From assembly GCF_023343835.1 (NCBI RefSeq), contig NC_064443.1:9114001-9178000 (forward strand): DNA of 64,000 bases, given 5' to 3'. The translations under genes were made by a program, and so were the position numbers. Shown piece after piece: positions 23,843-42,791 of this stretch. Every line of letters starts with the position of its first letter. Within the stretch, counting starts at the first letter, position 1. Origin of the DNA: Lagopus muta. Taxonomy: Eukaryota; Chordata; Aves; Galliformes; Phasianidae. The notes beneath the pieces were generated by a model that was not told where the DNA came from, made no database searches, and worked only from the letters and a program-made list of their open reading frames with translations.

Positions 23843-23861
23843 TGACATCACTTGTCAATCA
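23843..23861. promoter_or_regulatory. CRE-like and PBX/MEIS-type site
   Basis: TGACATCA (23843-23850) is followed by TGTCAATCA (23853-23861), whose reverse complement TGATTGACA is the PBX-PREP/MEIS composite core. A TGATAA site lies at 23952-23957. The block 23760-23980 lies inside the intron between the two first exons. Control by HOX/TALE factors is inferred. Confidence 0.4.
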
Positions 23862-24579
23862 CATCCAGAGGACCAGTTGTGCAGCCAGCGCTGGGAAATC
23901 TCCCTTATTACAAGAAATAATAATAATGGGACGGCAATAAGAAAATAAAGTTGATAAAAGTGAGGCCGGATATCAGTTAAAAAAAAAAAAAAAGAAAGAA
24001 AGAAAAAAAAAAAAGAACAAGAGAAAAGGGAAAAGAAGGAGAATGGGGGGGAGAGCGGGAGCTGCGGGGCTCGGCTGCCCGCGGAAGGGGCTGCGGAGCG
24101 GAGCGCAGCCGGCTGCCCGCATTGCCCTGCGCGGCGCTCCCCGGGGGAAACTCATTCATCCGTTCCGTTTCCAGCCTCGGGCCCGCAGCTCGGTCACCGG
24201 CATCGGGGATGCGAGATAGGAGGGAAAAAGAAAAAATAAAATAAGGCATAAAAAAATGAAAAATGCTCCAAGGAATGCTCGGTAGGAATCCTCACTATTG
24301 AGGAACCCTGTTCTGTTGAGTTGAAATCCGGCTTCTCCCCGCCGGAGCGCTCGTTCGTTTTGCGGGGGGTTCAGGGAGGGGGATGCGGGGCTTTGGGCGC
24401 TCCGGGAGGCGCCGGGGCAGCGGGACCCCCCGGGCGGGGCCGGGCTCGGGGCAGAGCGGCCGGAGCCGGAGCCCGTTCGGCCCTTTTGTTGTGCTTCTCC
24501 CTCCGGCCCCGGGGTAACCCGAGCCGGGGGCTTCGGGGAGAGAGCCCTAGGCGGGCAGCTCCGGGGTCTGCGTCGCCAT

Positions 24580-24670
24580 AAATCAAGCCGCCTGATTAAT
24601 CTTTACAATTTGTCTTTTAAAACAAACACGAACGAATTATCAGCTCGTTAACTGCGATTTTATCACCTGC
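24580..24670. promoter_or_regulatory. AT-rich block with GATA sites, one overlapping an E-box
   Basis: TTATCA (minus-strand GATA) lies at 24637-24642 and again at 24660-24665, where it overlaps CACCTG (24664-24669). The block also has homeodomain-like GATTAAT. It stands out as AT-rich DNA between CpG-rich flanks. Confidence 0.3.
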
Positions 24671-24695
24671 CTAAAACAAACAGCCCACCCCCTGA

Positions 24696-24713
24696 CCCCC
24701 CCCCCCCCCCCCC
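24696..24713 (+). repeat. Poly(C) run, 18 bp
   Basis: Eighteen consecutive C followed by an A-rich tract. A comparable G run lies at about 27151-27166 and another at 34092-34107. Confidence 0.9.
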
Positions 24714-25099
24714 AACAACAAAAAAAAAAAGAAAAAGAAAAGAAAACCCGCAAAACTCGGCCTCGTGCCGATGGCAGCCGGGCAGTAATTAAAACATCTG
24801 TAATAATCATCATCGGAGCGCTGGGCACGGCCGGGGGCTGCGGCCCTTCTCGGGCAGGGGGATGCCTGCACCCGGCCCGGCTGTACTGCGAACAGAGACC
24901 TACCTGCGAGCGGCCGCTTTGGTTCCTACTCGCCCTTTTTAGAAAATAGTCATAATAACAGAAGGAAAGTCTCGGTTTGGGGATATCTATCTGGTTTTGG
25001 TAGAGTTATTTCTGTCCGTGGAAAGAAAATACCTTCAGCCGTAGAAGGAGAAGCCGGATTTTTAGAAAGCTCCTCTGTTCTCGCTCTGCCTTTTAACTT

Positions 25100-25152
25100 T
25101 CTTTTTTTTTTTTTTTTTTTTCCTTCTTTTTTTTTTTTTTTTTTTTTTTTTC
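25100..25152 (+). repeat. T-rich tract
   Basis: Two long T runs separated by ccttc, at the 5' edge of the CpG island. A TTA-type repeat follows at 25467-25510. Confidence 0.9.
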
Positions 25153-25318
25153 TTCTTTATTTTCCCCTCGCTTTGTTTCCCTTTCCTCCTCCCTGGCAGC
25201 TCCGGCCCCAGGCGCCCCGGGCACGGGGGCACTTTGCCCTCTCCAGCCTCTCCAGCCTCCCATCCAGTGGGCCGCTCCCGTCCTGCCCGGCCCGGGGCCC
25301 CCCGAGCCCGGTTTGGGT

Positions 25319-25332
25319 CCGGGAGGCGGCAG
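25319..25332 (+). promoter_or_regulatory. CTCF-like motif
   Basis: CCGGGAGGCGGCAG differs from the published core CCGCGNGGNGGCAG at one base. It lies at the 5' side of the CpG island. A GC-rich chance match is possible. Confidence 0.25.
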
Positions 25333-25550
25333 AGGAAGGGCTGCGGGGATGGGGGTGCTCCACAGCCCCTCCCGGGGCCTCTCGTAGGGACAGCGGGTGG
25401 GGAGCGGGCAGGAGCGAGGGAGCCCCGCTTCGCTCGAGCAGCGCAGAGAGGAAAGGGAGGTTTTTATTATTATTACCGTCGTTATTATTATTATTATTGT
25501 TATTATTTTTTAAAAGAAAGTTCATTTCCTGGCGAATTTGGCAGTGGCGG

Positions 25551-25558
25551 TGACGTCA
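25551..25558. promoter_or_regulatory. Full palindromic cAMP response element
   Basis: TGACGTCA is the perfect 8-bp CRE/ATF site, in the CpG island about 1.2 kb upstream of the proximal first exon. Occupancy by CREB/ATF factors is inference. Confidence 0.45.
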
Positions 25559-26639
25559 GAGCCCCGGCGTCGTAGTGACTGGGGCGGTCGGGCCGGGGGG
25601 GGGTCGCGGCTCCCAGCGCTGCCCGGGGGGGTTCGAGCCGTTCTCCCCTCGCCGCCTCCTCCAGGCACCCCGGGTCGGCCGCGCCGTCGGGTCGGAGCCG
25701 CTGCCGTTGCCCGGCGGGCTTTGCTCCACGATTTCCTCGCTCGGAGACTTCAGCGCTCGTTTCCCTTTTCCTCCGAAAGCAGAGGTTTGAGGAACGGGAA
25801 GGCAGCGTCTGTGCATCGGGACCTGCGGCAGCTCCGATAGCGCGGCGGGCGTCTGGCTGCGACTTTCCCTGCGTCGGTTTTGGTCTTGTGTTGGTTTTGT
25901 TCTGTTTTGTTTTCCTTTCCTGCCCCAAAAGCGGATGGGTCCCGAGGCGCTTTTCGGGAAGACTCGGAGCTGAGCCCCGCTGCGGCCGCGGCACTCCCGC
26001 CGTGCGGGGCAGCTCCTGGGCACGCACGGCCCGAAGCGCGGGGGTGACTGCGAATAATGAAACCGTTTAAAGAACCGAGGGGGGAAGGAAAATAAAGGCA
26101 GAGCTGCGGCGCCGCTGCCCCACCGGGAGGGACACGCCGCGGACCGCTCCCGGGAGCGCTGCCCTGCCCCGAGCCCGGCCGAGCGCTGCGGACGGGCTCC
26201 GGCCGTGCCCGCTCGAAGTGGAGCCTCGCGTTTGTTTCTTTTTGCCGTTTTCCAACTAACGTGATGCCATCAGCGACCGCACTGGGCTCCGTCCCGCTGT
26301 GCCCCGTTCGAGGGGGGGGGGAAGCCGTGCCGCCTCCATCTCCCCGGTGCCGGCCTCCATCCCCGGCCCCACGCATCCCGGCGGCAGCGCATCTCCTCGC
26401 CCGGGCACCCCTGACGGAGCCGCCCCCGGCGCCGAACCCTTCCCGCCCCGATCCCCCCCCCATCCCCACGCACCCAGCCGGGACCCCCCTATTCCGCCGT
26501 CCCCGCCCCACAGGGGCGTGCAGAGCCCGGGCGGGGAAAGCCCCCACGGCGCTGCCGGGCGAGGATGCTGCGGGCGGGGGCAGGGGGCGGAGGAGGGGGT
26601 CCGCGCCGCGCCCCCCCGGGCCGGCTCCGTTTGGGGCCG

Positions 26640-26775
26640 GGGGTGCGGTTGGGGGCGGTGTGGGGCGGCGGGATTGGCTGGCCCGGCCGCCGGCCCTGCG
26701 CGCCCCGGCCCGTCTGCGGCGCCGCGGCCAGCTGGCGCCAGCGCTCATATAGGATGCGCGGGGATGGGACCGAGC
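26640..26775 (+). promoter_or_regulatory. GATA2: Proximal (1G) GATA2 promoter
   Basis: In order on the + strand: GC boxes (gggggcgg and ggggcgg, about 26651-26668), an inverted CCAAT box at 26673-26677, an E-box CAGCTG at 26729-26734 and a weak TATA-like CATATAGG at 26746-26753. The spacing fits a start at about 26775. The surrounding sequence is very CpG-rich, as expected for a broadly active developmental promoter. Confidence 0.6.
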
Positions 26776-26940
26776 CGGCCAGAGCCGCGGCTTTGCCATC
26801 TGAGTAACACCCTCCATCCAACCTCCCGCTCTCCTCCTCCCGCGCTCGCTCGGCTTTTCCCCCCTTCTCTCTCCCTCTCGTTCTCCTCTCTCCCGCAGCC
26901 TCCGAGCGGGCACCCGCCGCCTCTCTGCCTCCCGCCCCGG
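26775..26940 (+). other. GATA2: GATA2 proximal non-coding first exon (1G type)
   Basis: A consensus donor CCCGG|GTAAGTGTG sits at 26940/26941, 421 bp upstream of the exon 2 acceptor and inside the CpG island. Upstream of it are a TATA-like CATATAGG at 26746-26753, an inverted CCAAT box (ATTGG, 26673-26677) and GC boxes, placing the start near 26775. The exact start is inferred from that spacing. The exon is pyrimidine-rich and carries no ATG after the predicted start. It matches the ubiquitous proximal promoter exon of mammalian GATA2 in position relative to exon 2. Confidence 0.7.
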
Positions 26941-27361
26941 GTAAGTGTGAGGCGCGGGGGGGCATCGCCGCTTTCCCCCTCCTCCCACCCTTCTGTCCCC
27001 GATCCTTTTCTCCTCCGTCCCTCGTTTTCCTTTTGTGTCAGCCCAAGTTCTCGCTGGGACTCTATGGGATCTGCCGTCCTTCCTTCCCCCTCTCCCCTTT
27101 TGAAGCCAGCTGGAAAAACTCCTGTTGACGTTTGTAGCGAGAGGGCTGGGGGGGGGGGGGGGGGGGAGAGGGAGGGGGGAAAGGAAGCTTTTGGATTTTT
27201 TTATTTTTTTTTTTAAAGTTCGAAATGAGATCTGTTTATTTAGTGACGGGAGGGCGCAGAGTGAGGAGTCGGGGGAGCAGATATTTTAGGAAGGGGGAGG
27301 GGCTCGGCCGCCACCTCCCTATACATTTAGGGGGGACCCGCTCACCCCGTGTTTCTTACAG

Positions 27362-27567
27362 GTGCTGCCCCGCCATCCGCCCGCGGACAGAGGGACGCGT
27401 TGACTCCGGGGCCCACCCTGCATCCTCCCCAGGGCGATCTTCGGACACCCGACGGCTTTCTCCTAAACAATCGCCCGTCTGCTAAACACCCCCGGTACCT
27501 CCGCCTGCCGACCCCGACCGCCGCTCGCCGCTGCCCCGCGGGTGGGCGGGAGGGGAGGCCCGAGGCC
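27362..27567 (+). other. GATA2: GATA2 exon 2, 5' untranslated part
   Basis: The acceptor ...gtgtttcttacag|GTGCTG (AG at 27360-27361) opens exon 2, leaving 206 nt of GC-rich leader before the ATG. There is no AUG in this leader, so no upstream ORF is expected from this exon. Both alternative first exons known for vertebrate GATA2 splice to the equivalent acceptor; that is established knowledge, not seen here. Confidence 0.85.
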
Positions 27568-35725
<8,158 letters not shown>

Positions 35726-35932
35726 AACCTGACGACCAAGAGACCCACCCAGAGATTGAGAACATGGGGCTTTACCTAAGACGACACCAAGTAAGAAAAT
35801 GTTCTGCCAAGAGGAGAATGTAGGGATGGCAAAAAAGGGGATCTGTGCTCCCGTGTGGTTTAACTCTTCATGCTGGACTAAAGCCTTGCAAGAGATGGGT
35901 CTTCTGCAGAAATGTGTAGTGGTGCCTGTAAT

Positions 35933-35939
35933 GCACTTT
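35933..35939 (+). promoter_or_regulatory. miR-17/20/93/106 family 7mer target site
   Basis: GCACTTT in the 3' UTR pairs with seed positions 2-8 of the family. A second copy lies at 37649-37655. Single 7mers are common by chance. Confidence 0.35.
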
Positions 35940-36064
35940 GCCCCCTCAGGTATAAGGAAAAGAAGAACTCACCTGGTCGATATTCAGTTGTCTAGCAGAA
36001 AGCAAAAGGTGGCAGAAGCAGAAAGAAGAGGCTGGAACTGGCTTTCCTTTCTCTCTTTGTTATT

Positions 36065-36072
36065 ACTGTGAA
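36065..36072 (+). promoter_or_regulatory. miR-27 family 8mer target site
   Basis: ACTGTGAA in the 3' UTR is a perfect 8mer match to the miR-27 seed. Repression of GATA2 by miR-27a during erythropoiesis has been reported in mammals, so a conserved function is plausible. Confidence 0.5.
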
Positions 36073-37263
36073 TATTGTGAAGAGATATAAGCAGCCTCCC
36101 AGGATGAAATCGGCTCACTGGAAGCCACACATGCTGGATTTCTATTGTGGACTCTGTTTGGGGAGGGGGAAGAAAAAAAAAAGAAAAAAAAGAAAAAAAA
36201 AAAGGATGTCTTTATAAAAACTTAATTTTTAAAATGAAATCAGACAGAAAGTCATATTTATTTTGCTCTTGTTTTCCACAAAAAGCCTCAACCCCTCTGA
36301 GTGCATGTTTTTGTGCTGTTGGTTGCAATGGCTACTACCCTGTATGAAAATCTGCCTTCGTAAATATGGGGAGGGACAATATTCAGTGGCCCTCCTGGAT
36401 TTGCTCCATCTATCTTCCATACCAAAATATCCCCTAGGAAGGGAAGAAAGAGAGGGTGGGCAAAGCGAGAACTGTAGCCGCAGCATGGGATTTCAAAGCG
36501 CCCAAGACGATGATTATTTTTGACACAATTTCTTCTTTCATGTTAGGGAAAAGAATGACTTATTTTAAAAAACAACAACAAAAAAACCCACACAACAGCC
36601 CCCCTCCCAGCTACCATATCATTCCTTGAACCAGACAGCTCCATCAGACTAACTGGTGGGAAGACGCTCCCGGAAGGCAGTCCTGCACTAGCGAGGGCTA
36701 AAATACCAAATCGCTGCAGCTAACATGCAGCAAAACAACAGAAAAAAATGGCAGGGCATAAACCCATCCAACTCACAGACTGCAGAGGTTGAAGCATTTT
36801 GTTCTGTTGTGTTGGCAGCTGTTGCTTAAAAAAATGCAGCTCAGCTCCTTGGGTAAACTTAGGGCAGCGCGGCAGCGGGTCCGCACACAGCAAGGCAGCG
36901 CGTGCTGTCTCAGGCATCCAGCCCCCATGGACTTCGCAGGGAGGAAGGGCAGAAATGAGGTTGAGATCACTGGAGAGGGGAAAGGGAGAGACAATCAGTT
37001 TGAGCTTCACACATCCGTCAAACCCCAGACGCAGCGACAGCTGATGAGATGAGGGAAAGCGCCGTACGGCCGCCTTCCGTAGTGCGTTTTGTAAGAAAAG
37101 AGGAAAAAAAAAGAGAAAAAGAAAAAAAACCTTAGAGCTCCCATTATTAAACCACGTTGTACGTAAATGATCGAAAACAAAGCTATTGCCAATGTGAAGT
37201 GTATTCTATTGATTGTTATGATCTGATGCCTCTCGTGAACACAAGCTCCAGTATAACATACAG

Positions 37264-37271
37264 TGTACATA
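37264..37271 (+). promoter_or_regulatory. Pumilio response element
   Basis: TGTACATA matches the UGUANAUA Pumilio motif in the 3' UTR. A single copy; function is inferred only. Confidence 0.3.
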
Positions 37272-37517
37272 TTTAGCTATACTTCTGATGAAAATGCCCC
37301 AATGAGCAGAGGGGTTTGATAATGTAAACCATGTAAGCTTAACTCTGTGACAAGCTTCTTTCTTTCTTTTTTTTTTTTTTTTTTTAACTTTTAACTTTTT
37401 TGTTGTTGATGGGGTTGTTTTTTTTTTGTTTTGTTTTTTTTTAATATTTTGGATCAAGCCAATTGTATCTTTACTGCAACAGTCCTGCTTTAAAGAAAGA
37501 AAAAACACAACAAAACA

Positions 37518-37523
37518 AATAAA
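37518..37523 (+). terminator. Possible alternative poly(A) signal
   Basis: AATAAA in an A-rich context 0.6 kb upstream of the main signal, with T-rich sequence after it. Use would remove the miR-92-family site and one miR-17-family site from the message. No transcript evidence. Confidence 0.35.
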
Positions 37524-37648
37524 AACAGATGTATGTTAATTTTCTTTTTCTAACCATGTAATTCGAAAATTTGGTAATGAATTAAGAACCAGGCAGACAT
37601 GGAAAATCCTGCTTGCATCCTTTTCCTGGTCTGCGTAGGCATATAGGT

Positions 37649-37655
37649 GCACTTT
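37649..37655 (+). promoter_or_regulatory. miR-17/20/93/106 family 7mer target site
   Basis: Second GCACTTT in the 3' UTR, 1.7 kb after the first and 0.2 kb before the miR-92-family site. Confidence 0.35.
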
Positions 37656-37876
37656 GTAAAGAAGTGGAAACGAACGGGAAAACAAAAGCAGTTGGGAGAA
37701 ATCACAAACCTTCTTAATCTACTGAGGGAAAAAAAGAATCGGATCCTTTTTACTTTCTACCTTTTACAATGGTACAGTTGTACATTATTTGTACCCGACT
37801 CAAATTTCGGTAGGATTTGTGCAGGGGGTGGGGAAGGGACGTGGGTGGAAGACAGGGATTACTGATACAGTTGACA

Positions 37877-37886
37877 AAGTGCAATA
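37877..37886 (+). promoter_or_regulatory. miR-25/32/92/363 family 8mer target site with extended pairing
   Basis: AAGTGCAATA contains the 8mer GTGCAATA (37879-37886) and is complementary to ten bases of miR-92a. With one bulged A, pairing extends into GAC at 37873-37875. Confidence 0.45.
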
Positions 37887-38126
37887 TATTGTCGGTCACT
37901 GCAGCATAGACAATGGCAGTTGAGATTTAAATTATTTTGTACTTGTATCAGCATATTAAAAAAAAAAAATCTGCAGTATTTTCTGTTTTTATTTTAATTT
38001 TTTTATTTTGCTTATTTTTGGATTAGTGAACTAAGTTATTGTTAATTATGTACAACATGTTTATATATTGTCTGTAAAAAGCGTATGCTTTCCTCATATT
38101 CCTTCAAGGTGAATATTGCTAAGAAT

Positions 38127-38132
38127 AATAAA
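38127..38132 (+). terminator. Main poly(A) signal of GATA2
   Basis: AATAAA followed within 30 bp by TTTTTTGTG and then GTTTTCTGTC, a typical downstream GU-rich element. Cleavage is expected near 38145-38155. Confidence 0.75.
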
Positions 38133-38150
38133 ATACCTTTTTTGTGAAAT

Positions 38151-41100
38151 GACCCGTGCCCAGTTTTCTGTCACCCGGGCTGCTTTCAGCAAGGAAAGGT
38201 TGAGTTGGCAAAGTCGTACTGTAGATGTGGAAAAGCATCCCAATGGGTTTCAGGGCAGAGCCTTTGTTAGACCAGGCACAGCTCGCTGTAGGCTCCCACT
38301 CCGGTGTGACAGGCAACACCATGAACACAGAAATCTGTTTCTTACCATTTGGTGTCATGCGTGGCATGAAAGGAGCAAGGGGAGACAGCCAGCCCGGAGC
38401 CCCTCTGCTGTCTCTGCTCTGGGGATGAGGGTTTACCGCCGGACAGCTTTCCCATGGCCAACACTTGTGGTGCTTTCATCACATGCTCTGGTCTGACCCA
38501 CACGAGGAACTCTTGGGGCCGAACAAAGCGAAACAAAGCCCTGCGAGCGTCCCTGCCATGCGCAGGGGTGAGTGCTGCTGCCACTGAAACAATGTTTGCA
38601 AGAAAACTGCTAATGAACTTTGGGTTTCCTCCTTCGACCCCCTGGGAGTTGCAGATCACTTCTGTGGAAGCCAGCCTGGGATAACTCCTTGCTTATTAAG
38701 AAAAAAAAAACACCAGTTCCTTTTTCAGTGAACATGTGCAAATTCCAACCTTTCATATCACTGCCTCTTAGCGGCGCAGCCTCCTCCCCGGCCCCATTTG
38801 CAGGCCCAGCTAGCAAGCAGATGACACGGGGCCACAGCAGCTCTGGATGTGCTGCACAAAGCCCACACGGCCAGGACAGGGCCTTCCTGTGCCATTTCAG
38901 ACGAGTTAATCATCTCTCTAAACTTGTTCAGCGAGGCTTAGTGCAAACACCCATTAAAAAAAAACAGCAATTTATGGCATACCATGCAAGCTTCATTTAC
39001 GAAGAAACACGTTCATCCTCAAACGGGTTTAAAATGGGGTTATAAGCAAAGTCACCCACCCTTGCTCCATATTTGAATGCCAGACACACTCTCAGGAGGA
39101 GAGAACAGGAGCAGCACCAACCACATCATTAAAAAAAAAAAACCCTTAGAATAATCCAACCACTTGCTTTTGTTGCACATTACACAGCCAAGCCCAGGCT
39201 TTGATGAAGATTCACCTCCGTGTTGCCTCTCTGTAGGCATCTCATGGGGTCTCTGCTATCTGCTGGCAGCACTGGGGCCGTGCTCCATTCCCATGCTGGG
39301 ATGGACCCGGTTCCTGCAACACAGGTAACAAACAGTGCCACATTCATTAGGTGCCACTAAGCAGCAAAAGATCAAACCACCCCTCTGCAACGTATATGTT
39401 GTGTTTGTCTCCAGACATTTTGCAAAGCAGAAGGAAAACAAACAGCAGGGAATGGAAATGGAGCAAGCGTGTAAAGTTCAACACAAAGTGGAAGCACAGA
39501 GCTGGTACACAGACAACAAATTGGGACTGATGGTCCTTTCACTACTGCCAAATACTAGGGGACAGGCTTGTTTTGAGGAGGGAACCCTGACATCACTTGC
39601 CTTTGGTTCCTGTTGTTGGGATTATTGTTTTAAGCTGTGCTTAATTGTCATGTCTCCACAGCCACATCAAAAGCCGAGAAGATTAGGTTACAGGGAGTGT
39701 TTGATGTCAAAATACAAAATAAATAAAAGGAAAGCTGAAAAGGTAGCCTATTTTCCATGATGTCTAGTGAGGTTTTTGCTTCTTTTTTTTTTTTTTAATT
39801 TTTTATTTTTTTGCAAAGGTTGCACTTCTTTAGTGGCAATACTTCATTTGCTTCCAAACAACTCTACCGCTTTCCTGAAGCAGCTTGAAGGGTTAATAGC
39901 CCCCCTTTGATGGCAAACATGGTATAATTAACGCAAACTTCTTAAGTATCCTGGTGACCTGTAGATGGCCACATGAGAATTTTGTTATTTACTGACTTGC
40001 CAAACGTTTATTGCTTATAGCAGGACAAGTGGGAAGCAGGCATTAATTCTGATGCTGTTATCTGTGATTGTGTGTAAAGTTCATAGCAGAGAGTGCCTAT
40101 ACGTCAACTGCAATTAAACATTTCCCAATTTTTTTGAATGAATTTCACGTTGGTGGAGGGGATTGGACTGGCAGCCTTGCAAACTGAAATGCTGCCCATG
40201 GCACAGGCACAACACCTCACAACTTCCCCTTACCTGCAGGCTGAAAAAGAGAAGTCTGGCACTGTGGATCATTCGATCCTTGGCTTCTTCACTGAGATGG
40301 TCAAATCAGCACCGACAATGGCATGGCGCAGAGGGAGATTTTGTGGTGTGACATCTCCACTTGGAAACCAGCCTGAAAAATACCAAAAACAGAGCCAGAA
40401 GTGGCTATCAGGTGAATATGTTCATTTATTACCAACCTGGACTGGATTAGAACACATGACCTAGAAGTAAAACGTTTCATTTAGCCCAACTCCTTGGGCC
40501 ATCTGGTCCTCGCAAGTAAACATTTCTAAGTGAGATTAAGTGACTGTTCTTTAAGCATGGTGATCTGAGTGCAAACCAGGCTGCTCTGGATCTAACAGAT
40601 CAAACCACAGCAGCCGGCTGGTGCCGATTCAGAAACACCCTTTGCTCGAATGGCACCGGGTGCAATTCTCTGCAGTGATTCCTGGTTCAGGAAAAAGAAA
40701 AAAAGAATAAAATTAGCCACCAGGTAACACAATAGAGAATCAACCCCTCCTGCAAGGGAAGGTTTCTACATACCGCACAGGGAGGGAACTGCTACTGTTT
40801 GGACTATAAAAACTGCATCAGGGAAGTATAATGGTAACCCAGCCTATGCTGCAATGCCAAGGAGAAACCAGCTACCTGCCTGCCTACATCCTGCTCCCAT
40901 GTCCATATGGTTCTGCGCTGTGGTCTGCAGGGAGTTACTCGCAGGAAAGCTGGCTCTGGCTTATGAGGGCCAATGGCATCCATAAATCATTTGCAGTTGG
41001 GCCTGTCAGTGGCAGAGCGTGAGCATGGACTTGTTTCTTCTGAACACTTCAGGGCTTCACCAACATCTTCCTCAGTTGCTTTGTTTTCCTCTGAGCTCGA

Positions 41101-42760
41101 CTCCTTGTGCCCACCCTCCATCACAAGAGAGGATGCAGCAGATTTCTTTGCTTGGGACACAAGAGTAAAAGAACATTTATGTTGACTGTTTTGATTATGA
41201 TTATCTTCCACTCACTCCCACCTACCCACAGTGGCATTATGGTAGCAGGTTATACTGCTGGAGGGATTTTTGGGTGTCTCTGGAAACTCCTAAAGGATTT
41301 TACTGTAAAATTTACATTCATTTACCTCCTCCTACTGTAATTCAGTTCTTTCTCTAATCTTTTTCTTTCCCCTCTCCCCCCCCGCTTTTTGTAGCCCCAA
41401 GTAAAAGTACCCCATTTTGACAGTTGACCTGTTAGAAGAGAAGGGAGCAGACAGACCCACATCACTCAGGTAACCTCTGCGCCCACAGGCACTCTGTGAC
41501 ACTGCAGCTCTCCAGCCGAGCGCAGATCCAGCACAGGGAACACGCATCCCAGGAGACAGAGCACCGCTCTCCTGGCGCCAGGGCTCACCGCGATCCTCCC
41601 ACGCTCCCTTTCTGATAACGAGCAAAGGTGCACGACTCCGTGCCTCAGTTTCCCCTCTGCGAAACAAGGCATCTCAAAGGCACAACCTGCCCTATCAGCT
41701 GCCTGCGAGTGCTGACTCGCTCATCCCAGCAGACTTCTGGGCAAGTCAGAACAAAGCTCGGCGTGCGGCGTGTGCTGCTAGGCATCGAGGAAGGGCACAG
41801 CGCTCCTCTCTCCAGGTTGGAGGCTCCTCCCTGCCCCCTCCATGCAGCTGTGTGCAGGGCAAAAGTGACACATCGCAGGAATTAGTCATTGCTCTGTGCT
41901 GCCCGCCTGCTCCCTGTGCTGCACACAGCCAGTCCATTGTGAAGCCACGCTGTCTCCATCTCCCATGCTGTTAGCTGCTGGCCTTCCTTTCACATGCTCT
42001 GATGGTCGCTAGAAAACTGCGAGAGAACACGGTCACCGTACGAAATAGCACTAATTTGTCTCCAGGCCTTTCCTCTCCTCCGCCCGCCGTGCTCTCTCGC
42101 TACTTAACGCTTAAACCAGCTGAAGTTTACAACAAATCAAAGCCTCCCCATAGGCCCAGATTGTCTAAATACAGAAAACAGGAAGTGAGTAACCTTCAAC
42201 GGGAAATTGTTCATCCGATGGAGGCCAAGACCCAAGGCCTGGCGCTCCTCCGTCCTGCCCTGCAGAGGCAGCACGGCGATGCGGGAGGAGCGGCTCAGCC
42301 AAACTTCTAATATGGTCAATTTGCGGCCGCCTTAAATGAGGAGATGGTGAAGGACACCAGATGGGCAGCTGGGAGGGTTGTTTTTAAGGAGATTGGGGAT
42401 GAGATGGAGAAAAAGCCAAGGGGGGGAAAGAGGAAACAGTAAAGATGCATGAATCCAAACCTCCTCGGAAGCTGAAGGTGGTAAAAGAGTGTTGCAAACA
42501 CTTCCAGCACAGAAGGGAGGGAGGAGATGCGTGACAGCCCACTTGGTGATGGAAGGGAGAACACTTCATTTCCTAGGTAGAGCGAATAATGATTTATTTT
42601 TGTAGAGCAACTTGCCTGCTTTGCCCCCTAAGGAAAGATCCCAAATTATTTTACCGGCTGTTTATCTAAGTGTTATATTATTCACTACTTAAATGCAGCC
42701 ATTACTGGGGTGGAACACAGCAGCTGTTTAACAACTCAAAACAATGCCCCCTTTTTTTCT

Positions 42761-42791
<31 letters not shown>

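Larger units (their letters stand above)
21816..26639. other. Intron between candidate first exons
   Basis: A GC-rich stretch with many homopolymer and simple-sequence tracts, a PBX/MEIS-type site, E-box/GATA overlap, CRE and CTCF-like motif (separate entries). The long open frames here are products of high G+C and are not supported as genes. Confidence 0.6.
35726..38150 (+). other. GATA2: GATA2 3' untranslated region
   Basis: About 2.4 kb from the stop codon to the predicted cleavage zone after AATAAA at 38127-38132. It is AT-rich and rich in T and A homopolymers (for example 37370-37386 and 36172-36204), with microRNA and Pumilio-type sites listed separately. The 3' end is inferred from the poly(A) signal followed by T/GT-rich sequence. 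Confidence 0.8.

Noticed and set aside
25750..26988. 412-codon open frame on the minus strand
   Set aside because: It lies across the CpG island and the proximal promoter; low-complexity Arg/Gly/Ala/Pro composition and no domain. High G+C makes long open frames by chance.
26299..27216. 305-codon plus-strand frame through the proximal first exon
   Set aside because: Pro/Ser/Ala low complexity from the CpG island, interrupted in the mature message by the donor at 26941.
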